A stretch of 23,917 nt of DNA from a virus. The stretch is from the IMG/VR virus record IMGVR_UViG_3300048912_000090, positions 1 through 23,917 of that record; one strand, written 5' to 3'. Numbering within the stretch: position 1 is the stretch's first letter; the number at the start of each line of letters is the position of its first letter. The notes beneath the pieces were generated by a model. The model ran no database searches. It saw only the letters and a list, made by a program, of their open reading frames with translations, and had not been told where the DNA came from. Shown here piece by piece: positions 11,951-20,498 of the stretch. The position numbers and the translations under genes are program-made.

Positions 11951-11978
11951 AAAAGAAAAAGCCGCCCGAAGGCGGCTT
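11951..11978 (-). terminator. Intrinsic terminator after the second tailspike
   Basis: On the minus strand an 8-bp stem (AAGCCGCC / GGCGGCTT) with a 4-base TTCG loop is followed by TTTTTCTTTT. It lies 24 bp after the stop of the 475-residue tailspike and immediately before the small membrane protein gene. Confidence 0.88.
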
Positions 11979-12001
11979 AGGGTTACTTACGGCTGACCTT
12001 C

Positions 12002-13429
12002 TTACTGGTTCACGTTCGCGTGCCAGTAGAAAACGAGGTTGGACGCCTGCGATGCGTTGATCGTTATCGTGAACTGTGTTGCCGTCCACGAAGCAAGCCA
12101 CCAACGCGCGCCGAGCGTGTCGCCGGCCGGAACCAACTCGATCTGACCATTGCCCGGCGTGACAGCCAATCCATGATTGACGGTTACGCTGAACGTGCCA
12201 GCCGTGATCGTCGCAGTCCCGGTTTTCTCAGTGATAAATCCGGCGTTGCCCGAAAGGCTGAAATTGCTTGCGCTGGACTTGCCGAAGAGTGGCGTAGTCG
12301 TCGAAGTGAATGTGTTCCCTGACAGGCTGCCACCCGACACGGTCCCAGTAATGCCGATGCCCGTATTCAACTGGACGAACGTATTACCCTGAATGACGAT
12401 GCCTGTGTTCACTCCAGCGAGCGCAACCGCGGTCGTTACGTGGACGTTGTCGCCGCCAAAAATCGACCCGAGGATGAGAAGATTAGTAACGCCCGTCAAG
12501 TTCAGGTGCGTCCCGGTGTTCTGCACATCACCGAAGAAGCACCCGATAATCGTCAGGTTCGCAATAGGATTCGACGTATCGTTCCAAATCTGCGACGGCC
12601 CGAGCGACGGCCCCGGCTCAAATGAAGTCCGAAGAATCGTCCAAAAGTTATTCGGATTGGCAATAGCGGTCGTGCAGTAGCTGATCTCGCAGTTGCTTAC
12701 CGTGACGGCGTTGCTTGCGCCAAGCGAGCCATTCAAGCCGCCGCGGATCGCGCAGTTTGCCCGCGCGAAGATGCAGTTCTCGATGACGTAGCCGCTGACG
12801 TTATTGATCGCCACCAGGTTGCCAGCGGTGTTTGTCGTTCCGAGCTGAAGGAACTGGCATCCATCGATCTTGCCCTGCGTGATATTTTGCGGCGTCGCGC
12901 AGGAGGCATCGAGCAACGTTCCGCTATATGTGGCGCTCGTGTAGGCAAAAACGATGTCATGGAACGAACAGCCAATCCCGCCCGTGTTGTTGATGCACGA
13001 GGTCGAGCCTGATTGCGTGAACTTGATCATCGTGCCAACTGCGTTGCCACCCTGGAAGATGCCCCCGGCGCCACGCAAATGCACGTTGCTGAAGTTCGCC
13101 ATATTCCATTGGCCGGAGCAGATATAGACGCCTGCCGGGAACCACAGCGTACCGCCAGCAACGTTGACCGCGGCCAATGCGGCATTGATCGCGGCAGTGT
13201 CATCCGTTACACCATCGCCTACAGCGCCGAACTGCTTTACATTGACGCGGGTGCGCAGCTCAGACTGCACGGAAACAGGCGTCGCGCCGGTTCCCGCCTG
13301 AGTAAATGTAGAATCTGATGCCGAAAGCGAAGCCCATGCGGGAGGCAGGCTAGCTCCGCTAGAGCGCAGAACCTGGCCTACCGTTGAACTTGCGGGACTG
13401 ACCAATTGAACGGGTACGGTCGTCGTCAT
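12002..13429 (-). CDS. Second tailspike, beta-helix (pectate-lyase-like), 475 aa
   Basis: The N-terminal 60 residues (PASSTVGQVLRSSGASLPPA) differ from the first spike and probably serve for attachment. Residues 64-102 carry the pectate-lyase-3 entry motif VKQFGAVGDGVTDDTAAIN. A long right-handed beta-helix follows, with many G-N-x-F and I-x-x-C-x-F coils (NCEISYCTTAI, GIVIQGNTFVQL). The C-terminal domain is beta-rich (GTATITAGTFSVTVNHGL ... LVFYWHANVNQ), a pattern common at the ends of trimeric phage spikes. It should bind or cut surface polysaccharide of the host. A GAGG site lies 9 nt before the ATG. The substrate is unknown. Confidence 0.85.
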   Translation of the reverse strand: MTTTVPVQLVSPASSTVGQVLRSSGASLPPAWASLSASDSTFTQAGTGATPVSVQSELRTRVNVKQFGAVGDGVTDDTAAINAALAAVNVAGGTLWFPAGVYICSGQWNMANFSNVHLRGAGGIFQGGNAVGTMIKFTQSGSTSCINNTGGIGCSFHDIVFAYTSATYSGTLLDASCATPQNITQGKIDGCQFLQLGTTNTAGNLVAINNVSGYVIENCIFARANCAIRGGLNGSLGASNAVTVSNCEISYCTTAIANPNNFWTILRTSFEPGPSLGPSQIWNDTSNPIANLTIIGCFFGDVQNTGTHLNLTGVTNLLILGSIFGGDNVHVTTAVALAGVNTGIVIQGNTFVQLNTGIGITGTVSGGSLSGNTFTSTTTPLFGKSSASNFSLSGNAGFITEKTGTATITAGTFSVTVNHGLAVTPGNGQIELVPAGDTLGARWWLASWTATQFTITINASQASNLVFYWHANVNQ

Positions 13430-13448
13430 TGTATTTAACCTCGATAAT

Positions 13449-15488
13449 TTAAACCGTTACGCCGAAGCTGCGCCACGTACCCGGCGAGCCACCCGCAACA
13501 CACACGAAACCAACCGGGACGCCAGCCGAATTGCTGAGGTTCGTATTCCAGACGATTTCACCCGCGCCATGTGTCCCGCTTACCGGCGCGGCGGAACCAT
13601 ACGAAGTCAACTTGAAATTACTGTTCGCGCCAACGACCGTATAGGGCTGATTGATGCCGATGAACGTTTCGTTCGTTGCCGTGTTGAAGTTGCAGCCGGT
13701 GTTTTCAACGATGCCAACTTGGCCGTATGTAGGCTGCGACTGGTTATACGTGTTCCGGTAGAACTCGTTTGTTGCGCACGTCGACCCGAGGTAAATGATC
13801 GCGTTGCCAGGCAACGACTGGCCGACGTCGTAGAACTCGTTGTCGTAGACCTTGGATTGAACAACGTTCGTCAGGACGATTGGCGTATTCAGCAGGTTCG
13901 TGAACTTGTTGCCCTTGATCGTCATGCGCGAAGCGTTGGCAAGGCTGATGACATTCCCGCTCAGCACCGGATACGCAGCGTTCCCAACGATGTTGTCGCT
14001 GATGATGAACTGACCAGGACCAGTCAGCGAAATCAGCGCGGCACTAATCTTGGTCCCGCTCAATGCCGTCTTGTGATTGCCCGAGATGATGCAGTTATAC
14101 ATATTGTTCGAACCTGCCACGCCGCTAATTGGCAAGTCATAACCGCAAAACTCGTTGTTCTTGATCGTCACATCACGAACTTCTCGCCCCGTCTGCGCAG
14201 AAATATTCGCGTGCAGAAGGATCGGTGTTTCGTTGCTCGAAGTCGGATCGGCCGTCCACGTTGAGTTGTGGATATGCGTGTTGCCAGACCATCCCTGCAT
14301 GTCGATGCCGATATGTCCGTTCGAGTTCGCCGGAGCATAGAAATCGTTGTGATCCATCAGGGTATCGCCGCCCTGTTGAACCTGAATGCCGATTGTCGTC
14401 GCAAACGTGTTGTACAGAAATTCAGCGACACCATAGCCGGCGTTTGCCAGACCGTAGCCGCTCATGCCGACGAAGCTGTTGCGCACAACGTGCGAGCGCG
14501 TCGAGTAGTTCAGCAGAACGCCGTTCGTAGCGAGGCCATTGCCATCGAACACGAGGCCGTCGATCTTGGTGTAATACGGCGCGATATTGCCGTTCGCGTA
14601 CTGAATGGTCAGCATGGTCGTCATGCTGGCGCCCGCCCTAATCGTGCTTCTTCCGGGCGAAACGATGCTGACAGTCCGAATATCGGAGAAATACAGTTGA
14701 TAGTTCGTGCCGATAACGGGCTGAAGCGGAACCTGAACCGAACACGTCAGCGGCGACTTGATAAGGAACGTTTTGGACGACGGGAAATAGACCTCACCGC
14801 CGACGTTCGCAGCGAGTTGAAACGCCTTATTGATCGCGGCCGAATCGTCCGTCACGCCATCGCCGCACGCGCCGAAATTGGGATCTGTCACGTCCCAACG
14901 GTGGTTGATGCGGTTGTACAGCGCCGACCCAGGCGCTACGGTGGTATCGACGACGCTTCCGGCAGCCGGCGTATTGATCGGCAGCGTAACGCCACCCTTG
15001 ACCCATACTTGCAATACGCCGACCGGAATCGGCGCATTGAACGTGAGCGTCTTGAAATTCAGCGTGTAGGTCGTCGGCGATTGCGTGATGCCGTCGAACA
15101 CAACAGAGACGTTACCCTCTGCGCCGTAGACGTTTGCCAGCGTCAGGACGGTAGTCGTGCCCGCAGTGAAATCCGCGCCCGCGTTGAACACTTCATCGAT
15201 CAACTGGCCTTGAATCAGACCCGTCGATGCATCCGTAACGATCTGATCCCAAATCGTTACGCCCGATGCGTCGCAAACAACTTGACGATATGTGCCGCTT
15301 CCCCATACGATGGCTTGCCCCCGACTGTCAAGCAATACGGGGTTGGTGTTCTGGATCGTGCCGGCTTTATCCTGAAACGTAGGAAGCGGGTTCGTCGTTC
15401 CGGGAGCGTAGTAGTAGACGGAGCCACCCGCCAGAGGCGCGCCGTTTTGATCCACGAACTGAAGCTTTGCGTTCGGCAGAAGCTGCAT
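13449..15488 (-). CDS. First tailspike with virion-binding head and beta-helix, 679 aa
   Basis: Residues 1-90 form the common N-terminal virion-binding domain (LPNAKLQFVDQNGAPLAGGS, then PVLLDSRGQAIVWGSGTYR), as in many P22-like spikes. Residues 101-166 are a beta module also found in the 200-residue needle candidate. A pectate-lyase-3 beta-helix starts at about 204 (FGACGDGVTDDSAAIN) and continues to about 590 with repeated N-x-F coils. The C-terminal end (GSAAPVSGTHGAGEIVWNTN) is a typical spike cap. The ATG at 15488 has GAGG 6 nt upstream and begins the domain exactly; a TTG at 15500 is less likely. Expected role is receptor binding and polysaccharide cleavage. Confidence 0.9.
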   Translation of the reverse strand: MQLLPNAKLQFVDQNGAPLAGGSVYYYAPGTTNPLPTFQDKAGTIQNTNPVLLDSRGQAIVWGSGTYRQVVCDASGVTIWDQIVTDASTGLIQGQLIDEVFNAGADFTAGTTTVLTLANVYGAEGNVSVVFDGITQSPTTYTLNFKTLTFNAPIPVGVLQVWVKGGVTLPINTPAAGSVVDTTVAPGSALYNRINHRWDVTDPNFGACGDGVTDDSAAINKAFQLAANVGGEVYFPSSKTFLIKSPLTCSVQVPLQPVIGTNYQLYFSDIRTVSIVSPGRSTIRAGASMTTMLTIQYANGNIAPYYTKIDGLVFDGNGLATNGVLLNYSTRSHVVRNSFVGMSGYGLANAGYGVAEFLYNTFATTIGIQVQQGGDTLMDHNDFYAPANSNGHIGIDMQGWSGNTHIHNSTWTADPTSSNETPILLHANISAQTGREVRDVTIKNNEFCGYDLPISGVAGSNNMYNCIISGNHKTALSGTKISAALISLTGPGQFIISDNIVGNAAYPVLSGNVISLANASRMTIKGNKFTNLLNTPIVLTNVVQSKVYDNEFYDVGQSLPGNAIIYLGSTCATNEFYRNTYNQSQPTYGQVGIVENTGCNFNTATNETFIGINQPYTVVGANSNFKLTSYGSAAPVSGTHGAGEIVWNTNLSNSAGVPVGFVCVAGGSPGTWRSFGVTV

Positions 15489-15501
15489 GTATTGCCTCAA
15501 T

Positions 15502-15525
15502 AAAAAAACCCCGCACTAGGCGGGG
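15502..15525 (-). terminator. Intrinsic terminator before the first tailspike
   Basis: On the minus strand CCCCGC and GCGGGG pair around a 5-base loop and are followed by seven T. The T-tract ends 13 bp before the tailspike ATG, leaving no room for a promoter between them. It lies about 105 bp after the end of the ejection-protein gene. Confidence 0.9.
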
Positions 15526-15539
15526 TCGAGGGAGAAAAA

Positions 15540-15746
15540 ATGAATAGCGATCAGTTTTGGCGGCTTATATTCACAACCGCCTGCATTGCGACTTTGTCAG
15601 TCGCATATCCTCGTATCAAGGCATGGTGTCTAAGGGCCTGTGATCGCATTGACGAGCGCGTTGCCCGCAGGCGCGGCGAGTGGGACACCGTAGCGGGAAA
15701 GCGCATTCCCTATTGGGACCGCAGCCGCAGGCCGCTTCGTAAGTAG
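15540..15746 (+). CDS. Opposite-strand 68-aa gene between late genes
   Basis: An ATG at 15540 is preceded by GAGGGAG (15528-15534) at 5 nt, one of the best ribosome binding sites in the window. The 68-residue product has a hydrophobic N-terminal stretch (FWRLIFTTACIATLSVAY), perhaps one membrane helix, and a very basic C-terminus (ERVARRRGEWD ... DRSRRPLRK). The first 90 bp fill a gap between leftward genes; the last 117 bp are antisense to the end of the ejection-protein gene. It may be a moron-type gene. No convincing promoter or family is seen, and chance cannot be excluded. Confidence 0.45.
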   Translation: MNSDQFWRLIFTTACIATLSVAYPRIKAWCLRACDRIDERVARRRGEWDTVAGKRIPYWDRSRRPLRK

Positions 15747-17804
15747 CATCGTCGCCAGCTTGCCGCCCGCCTGCGTGTACGGGAGAGACGCCGCGCCAGC
15801 GGCAGCCAGCGTCGGCAGGATTGCGCCAGGAGCCGCGAAGGCGCCACCGCCGAGCAGATAGCCGAGCATCGAGCGCCCTGCCGTACCTGAATCGGGGTAC
15901 TTATTGCCTAGCACGCTTTGACCCGCGCTCGACCAATCCTGCATCAGCGCGTTACCCGTTGCGGTTGCGCCCTTCCCGGCCGATTTGTCCGCGCCACGCA
16001 CTGCGCTTTGCAACTGCGCCGCGGTGAATACGCCATCGTTGTTCATCGCGCCGGTCGATGCTGCAGCGCCACGCAAGCGCGCATAGTTCGCATACGCGGC
16101 GTTCGCACTTTTCAGCGATTCAGCCAACTCAGGCGCGTTGGTGCGTCCAAGCGATTGCTCAATCAGGTTCTTGACTTCGCCGACTGCCGCGCCGAGGTTG
16201 CGCTTATCGACAGATGGGTCGCTAGACCAGCCGCGAGACAGCCGCCCTAATTCGCTCTGAACTTCCTTGAGCGTCGCGCCATCCATCGACAAGGTTTGCG
16301 GGTTGATCTTGCCCGCAACCTGACGCTGCAACGTGTCGAGGAACTGCTTCTGTTCCGTTGCCGGCAACGACTGAGCCATCGACGCCAAGCCTTGCAAGCC
16401 CTGCTGGAACTGGCCGTCCGGCTTGAACGTCATCTGCGACAGCGTATTGTCGTAGACGTCGGAAATGGTCTTCTTGACCGCGGCAACGCCTTCGCTGCCC
16501 GTCTTCGCCCCATTCGCCACGTCTGCGAATTTCACGCCGAGAGGTTCAAGAACCTTGTCGTAGGTGGCCGCGTTGTAGCCCTGAAGCGCGCGTTGCTGAG
16601 CATTTCGGACGACGTTGCCGACACCCGGCAGGCTCGTCGCCATGTCTTCAACCTTCGACCAATTCCCGCCCTTGATCTGGCCGGGAGTGAGCGGCACACC
16701 CGCATCGAGCAACTTCTTTTGCGCCTCGCCGATCTTAGGTGCGACAGCTCCCCCGATCGCGCTAACGAGCGGATTGGCAACTGCGCCGACTGCTGCGCCG
16801 GTGCCGAGCTGCATAGCCTTCTGCTGCGCGTAGTTGTCGCCAGCGTTGACGACTGGCGTTGCCGCGGCGCTAGCTAGGCCGGATACCGCGCCAGCGCCGA
16901 TCTTCGCCAACAGTCCGCCGCCTGCACCGCTCGGCAGCGCCATCATCGGCGCACTGCCAATTACGTTGCCGGCCGCTCGGCCAATGTCGATGCCAGAGCC
17001 GCCCTGCGCCGCTCGCTGTTGCGCGTATTGCGCATCTTGCGACGTGATCGCCTGATCGACTTGCGGGACCGCGGCGTTGATATCCTTGGCGAACTGCGAG
17101 TCCGGCGCGATCTTGTTGGCAAGCCATGCGCCACCATGAACCATCGACTGAACGCCGCCTTTGATGACGTCACCGATACCCATCGTCACAGCGCCGGGCG
17201 CGTGCCACTCGCCTTGCGGCGAAGCGCCTGCCGACGGTTGCGCAGCCGGCGCAGGCTGTGCGGCCGGCTTCGTCGCCATGAGTTTGCTAAACGGATCGCC
17301 GTCAGCAGCAGGGGCAGACGGTGCGGCCGCAGTTGTCGAACCGCCCATTAGCTTGCTGAACGGGTCATCGCCCGCCGATGCGCCGCCAGCCGTAGGCGGC
17401 AGACCGGGAAGCGCGGATTGCGCCATTGGCTTTCCTTGATAGTTGGCGGAGATCCGCTTGACGTAGCCTTGCGTTTCCGGGAAGTTCGGGATTCCGCCCG
17501 CCTTGTCTACGGCGCCCGGCCCCGCGTTATAGGCCGCTAGAGCCGTATTCACGTCGCCGTATTTGTCGAGCATCTGGGCCATGTAGCGAGCGCCGCCCAT
17601 GATGTTCTGAACTGGATCGCTCGGATTCGAAACGCCCATCTCCTTAGCGGTTGCCGGCATCAACTGCATCAGGCCGGTCGCTTCTTTCGGAGATACAGCG
17701 TTCGGATTGCCCGAGCTTTCCTGAGTCATCATGGCCTTCAGAAGCTTCGGGTCTACGTTGTATTGCTTGCCCGCAGCCTCGAAAGCATCGTCATAGTTCG
17801 CCAT
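15630..17804 (-). CDS. Ejection protein with N-terminal lytic transglycosylase (P22 gp16 position), 724 aa
   Basis: Residues 1-125 form an SLT-type lytic transglycosylase domain: catalytic Glu-29 in MMTQESSGNPNAV, then EATGLMQLMPATA (41-53) and AAYNAGPGAV (90-99). It should open the cell wall during DNA entry. Two copies of DPFSKLM (147-153 and 170-176) in an Ala/Pro linker precede a long Gly/Ala-rich section with likely membrane-active segments (GLLAKIGAGAVSGLASAAAT). A helical section and a hydrophobic C-terminus follow. Position after gp7- and gp20-like genes matches gp16 of P22, which crosses the periplasm with the DNA. It is longer than P22 gp16 (about 609 residues), consistent with the added enzyme domain. 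Confidence 0.85.
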   Translation of the reverse strand: MANYDDAFEAAGKQYNVDPKLLKAMMTQESSGNPNAVSPKEATGLMQLMPATAKEMGVSNPSDPVQNIMGGARYMAQMLDKYGDVNTALAAYNAGPGAVDKAGGIPNFPETQGYVKRISANYQGKPMAQSALPGLPPTAGGASAGDDPFSKLMGGSTTAAAPSAPAADGDPFSKLMATKPAAQPAPAAQPSAGASPQGEWHAPGAVTMGIGDVIKGGVQSMVHGGAWLANKIAPDSQFAKDINAAVPQVDQAITSQDAQYAQQRAAQGGSGIDIGRAAGNVIGSAPMMALPSGAGGGLLAKIGAGAVSGLASAAATPVVNAGDNYAQQKAMQLGTGAAVGAVANPLVSAIGGAVAPKIGEAQKKLLDAGVPLTPGQIKGGNWSKVEDMATSLPGVGNVVRNAQQRALQGYNAATYDKVLEPLGVKFADVANGAKTGSEGVAAVKKTISDVYDNTLSQMTFKPDGQFQQGLQGLASMAQSLPATEQKQFLDTLQRQVAGKINPQTLSMDGATLKEVQSELGRLSRGWSSDPSVDKRNLGAAVGEVKNLIEQSLGRTNAPELAESLKSANAAYANYARLRGAAASTGAMNNDGVFTAAQLQSAVRGADKSAGKGATATGNALMQDWSSAGQSVLGNKYPDSGTAGRSMLGYLLGGGAFAAPGAILPTLAAAGAASLPYTQAGGKLATMLLTKRPAAAVPIGNALSRYGVPLAAPAGNALVNAITGP

Positions 17805-19288
17805 TATTGGGGACCGTTGATATAGCCGTTTTGGACCGCCCAGTTATATTGCGTGCGGAATGTCGCCTGCTCTTTCGGATTCATCTTCTTGACCATGCCT
17901 TGAATCTTGGCCGGGTCCATCTGATCGGCGATGAATACGCGCGGGTCCATCGTCGAACCAAACTGCGACTTCCACTGAGCGTATTGCGAAGGCTGCAAGC
18001 CGGCGTTCTGCCATGCCTGCATGCGCGCCTGATCCATGCGTTCGAGCGCGAGATTGACCTTCACGACGTCTTGCGCGGCGAGGTTGCTGATCTTCGTGTT
18101 GCCATTGCCGGACATTGCAGCGGAGAGCTGCGCATCCGTGCCGTGACCGAAAGAAGCCGCCTTTTGCTGCGCGTACTGCGTGAGGTACTTGTTCGCTTCG
18201 TCGTAGCTCGCAACCTTGTCGGCAGGACCGCCGAGCGTTGCAATCAGCCCGCGCACGGCGTTGAGCTTGTCTGCGCCCGTACCGGTCTGCGCCTTCGAGA
18301 GCGCGTCGCCGGCTTGCTGCAGCATGTTGATGCGCTGCCCGGATTGCGCATTCGACTGCTGATCGGCGACGAGCATGTCGCCGCCCGCGGCGTTCGCCTT
18401 CTGTACCGCCTCCACTGTGCCGGCAGCCGGCCCAGTTGCAACGACGCCACCATTCGAGGCGCCGTATCGGCCGTTGCTCTTGAAGCCTGCTGGCAACGCG
18501 TCGCCGTAGCCCTGCTCTTGCAGAACGCTTGCTTTGCTGCGCGTACCTGGCGTGCCATCCGGATTGATGACCGGCACTTGCGCCGCGGCATCGGACGGCG
18601 ACAGGCCGTTTCCGACCGTGTAGCCAACGGAGCCGACGCCCATCGACTGACCGTTCGCGCCAATCGCGTTCGGGTTCTGATTAACCGCAACAGTCGCCGG
18701 GCCTGTGTTGATCTGCGCGAATTGCGGCTTCATGTTGGCAAGTTGCTGCTCGCCAGAGAGCGCCGCATTGAAGTGCTGTGCGAGCCACGGCCGGATCTGA
18801 GCCGGATCTTGCGGCATGCTTTTCAGCTCCGCATCCGCGACTTGTCGCGGAATCGCGCCCGCATCAACCATCGTTCCGACGAAGCCTTGGATATCGGACG
18901 GCGAGAGATCCGCCTTCGTGAGCAATGAACCCATGCCGGAACGAAGCGCGCCCTGCGCCTTTTGGGCTTGATCGAGCCGCGTTGTATCAAGCGTGGCTTG
19001 CTGCTGATTCTGCGTGTTGATGCCTTGAATTACTTGCGGTAGGTTGTATGCCGCGTCAGGGTTCTGGCTCAGAATGCCGACGAGTTTGTTATTGTCGACT
19101 TTGCCTGTCGTTGCGTCGGTCGCCTGCTGATACGCCGCAGACGTTGCCCGGTTAGCCGCGAGCTGTTGCTGAGCCGCTAGGCCGTTCGCGTTGTACGCGC
19201 GGAACTGCGCGACTTGCAGCGCCGTTTGCAGTGGATTAGCAGGTTGCGGCGCGTTCGCGTTAAGGGCGATCGAAGTATCAAGAGCCAT
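17804..19288 (-). CDS. P22 gp20-like DNA ejection protein, 494 aa
   Basis: The protein is rich in Gln, Ala and Asn and mostly helical (LQVAQFRAYNANGLAAQQQL; DTTRLDQAQKAQGALR). It has a glycine-rich low-complexity middle (about 215-300) and a helical C-terminus (PKEQATFRTQYNWAVQNGY). It has no signal peptide or long membrane helix. Length is close to P22 gp20 (471 residues), and it lies between a gp7-like and a gp16-like gene with 1-bp overlaps on both sides. In P22 these proteins leave the virion and help make a DNA channel through the envelope. The call rests on order, size and composition. Confidence 0.75.
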   Translation of the reverse strand: MALDTSIALNANAPQPANPLQTALQVAQFRAYNANGLAAQQQLAANRATSAAYQQATDATTGKVDNNKLVGILSQNPDAAYNLPQVIQGINTQNQQQATLDTTRLDQAQKAQGALRSGMGSLLTKADLSPSDIQGFVGTMVDAGAIPRQVADAELKSMPQDPAQIRPWLAQHFNAALSGEQQLANMKPQFAQINTGPATVAVNQNPNAIGANGQSMGVGSVGYTVGNGLSPSDAAAQVPVINPDGTPGTRSKASVLQEQGYGDALPAGFKSNGRYGASNGGVVATGPAAGTVEAVQKANAAGGDMLVADQQSNAQSGQRINMLQQAGDALSKAQTGTGADKLNAVRGLIATLGGPADKVASYDEANKYLTQYAQQKAASFGHGTDAQLSAAMSGNGNTKISNLAAQDVVKVNLALERMDQARMQAWQNAGLQPSQYAQWKSQFGSTMDPRVFIADQMDPAKIQGMVKKMNPKEQATFRTQYNWAVQNGYINGPQ

Positions 19289-20037
19289 TAGATCGTGAAC
19301 CCGTAAGAGTTGTTGCCGGTCGTCGTTCCCGCGGCGCTCGTGCTGCCCGCGTTATTGTTCAGCAACGCATAGGTACTGGCGCCGTTGGCGATGCTGCTCA
19401 GGCCGTTAGACAGCGCGTTCGCAGAGCCGATCTGGCCGGCCGCGCTTGCGTTAGCTGCGCTCGTGAGCGTGTTACCAATGCTGTTCGCCGTCTGCGCGCC
19501 GAGGCTGCCGAGTCCAGCGGCCGCGTTCTGCCCGCTTCCGACCACGCTTTGCAAGCGGTTGACGTTGTTCGATGCCGTGTTGTAGTTCGTGTTGTACGTC
19601 TGCAAGGCACGGTTGTAGACGTCGTTGTACGTCGAGTCGGCGAGGCCGGTCGCATAGTTTGCCGCGCCCTTTAGCGCCGCACCTGACGTGCCAAGACCGC
19701 GTGCCGCAGCGCTGTTTTGCGTCGCCTTCAGCCCTTGACCGAGCGTGAATTGATAGCCTGGCGTTGCTTGCGCTTCTGCCGCCGTTGGCGCGCTGAACTT
19801 CTGAGTAAGCGCGGGGTTCGACAGCGCATCCCTCAGCGGGTTGATGTAGCTAGAACCCAAGTCCATATAGGGCTGAAGGTTCTGCTGCGTCTGTTGCCAC
19901 TGCTGCTGCTGAAGATCAGCGGCGTAGTTCGCGGCATCAGCCTGTTTGCTCGCGGCGCTTCTGGAAGCGCTCGAACTCATTGCGGCGCCTGCGGTGCCCG
20001 CGACAGCCGCGCCTACCCCTACTGCTGCTGCAACCAT
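19288..20037 (-). CDS. P22 gp7-like DNA ejection protein, 249 aa
   Basis: The ATG at 20037 has GGGGGA 6 nt upstream and is preferred over one at 20055 inside the previous gene. A hydrophobic, Gly/Ala-rich N-terminal segment (MVAAAVGVGAAVAGTAGAAM) resembles the one of P22 gp7. A helical Gln-rich part follows (LQQQQWQQTQQNLQPYMDLG), then ATPGYQFTLGQGLKATQNSA and repeated Asn/Ala/Gly-rich units. The motif P-G-Y-x-F-x-L-x-Q-G-x-x-A is typical of gp7-type injection proteins. It is the first of three adjoining ejection-protein genes. Confidence 0.8.
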   Translation of the reverse strand: MVAAAVGVGAAVAGTAGAAMSSSASRSAASKQADAANYAADLQQQQWQQTQQNLQPYMDLGSSYINPLRDALSNPALTQKFSAPTAAEAQATPGYQFTLGQGLKATQNSAAARGLGTSGAALKGAANYATGLADSTYNDVYNRALQTYNTNYNTASNNVNRLQSVVGSGQNAAAGLGSLGAQTANSIGNTLTSAANASAAGQIGSANALSNGLSSIANGASTYALLNNNAGSTSAAGTTTGNNSYGFTI

Positions 20038-20039
20038 AG

Positions 20040-20498
20040 TTAATCCCCCAACCACTTGGAGTAGGTTGTTTCAACCGGCTCAAACTTCAGGAACCGGAAC
20101 AATGCCGTCGCGTCGTGCGCATTCTTGCTGCCGACAAACCAGAGCTTCACGCCGCGGCGCTTAAGTTCTTTCTCGACGAACTTGAACAGGCGAACGCCAG
20201 CCATGCCGGTTCGCTTGTCTTCGCGGACGAAGAAAATATCCGGCGAGCAGGTCAGGCACGATTGGTAATGAAGACCCGTCGCGATGAAGCACACGAAGTA
20301 GGCGACGATCTCGCCCGCCTCGCGCCCGATTACCATCATCAGCGAACCATCCGCCTCGCGCGCGCGATATACATCGACTTTCGGATCGAGCGGAACGCCG
20401 TGCTCCTTGTGCAGCGAGATTTCGCCGTAGTGCTCATGCAGAAGCGGAAGCAGTTCGCCGTACACGTCCGAGAACTTCTCGACTGCGAATGTGATCAT
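20040..20498 (-). CDS. GNAT-family N-acetyltransferase, 152 aa
   Basis: The fold follows the GNAT pattern. The N-terminal helices (DVYGELLPLLHEHYGEI) precede strands (SLMMVIGREAGEIVAYFVCF). The acetyl-CoA strand-loop is DIFFVREDKRTGMAGVRLFK (87-106), where R/K-x-T-G-x-A-G takes the place of the Q/R-x-x-G-x-G/A loop. C-terminal strands (KLWFVGSKN, FLKFEPVETTYSKWL) complete it. GNAT proteins are known beside internal virion or ejection genes in several short-tailed phages, where their target is unclear. It abuts the oxygenase gene with no gap and lies directly before the gp7-like gene, so it is made late with virion proteins. Confidence 0.8.
   Translation of the reverse strand: MITFAVEKFSDVYGELLPLLHEHYGEISLHKEHGVPLDPKVDVYRAREADGSLMMVIGREAGEIVAYFVCFIATGLHYQSCLTCSPDIFFVREDKRTGMAGVRLFKFVEKELKRRGVKLWFVGSKNAHDATALFRFLKFEPVETTYSKWLGD

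Noticed and set aside
12002-15488. Diversity-generating retroelement or variable repeat at the tail genes
   Set aside because: Considered because some short-tailed phages of this host group use one. No reverse transcriptase gene or template/variable repeat pair is visible here.
14268-15503. 411-codon open frame on the plus strand
   Set aside because: It is antisense to the first tailspike; the sequence is Arg/Val/Ile/Ala-rich without motifs, while the minus-strand product has clear spike domains.
17651-18928. 425-codon open frame on the plus strand
   Set aside because: It is antisense to the gp20- and gp16-like genes, without ribosome binding site or recognisable domain.
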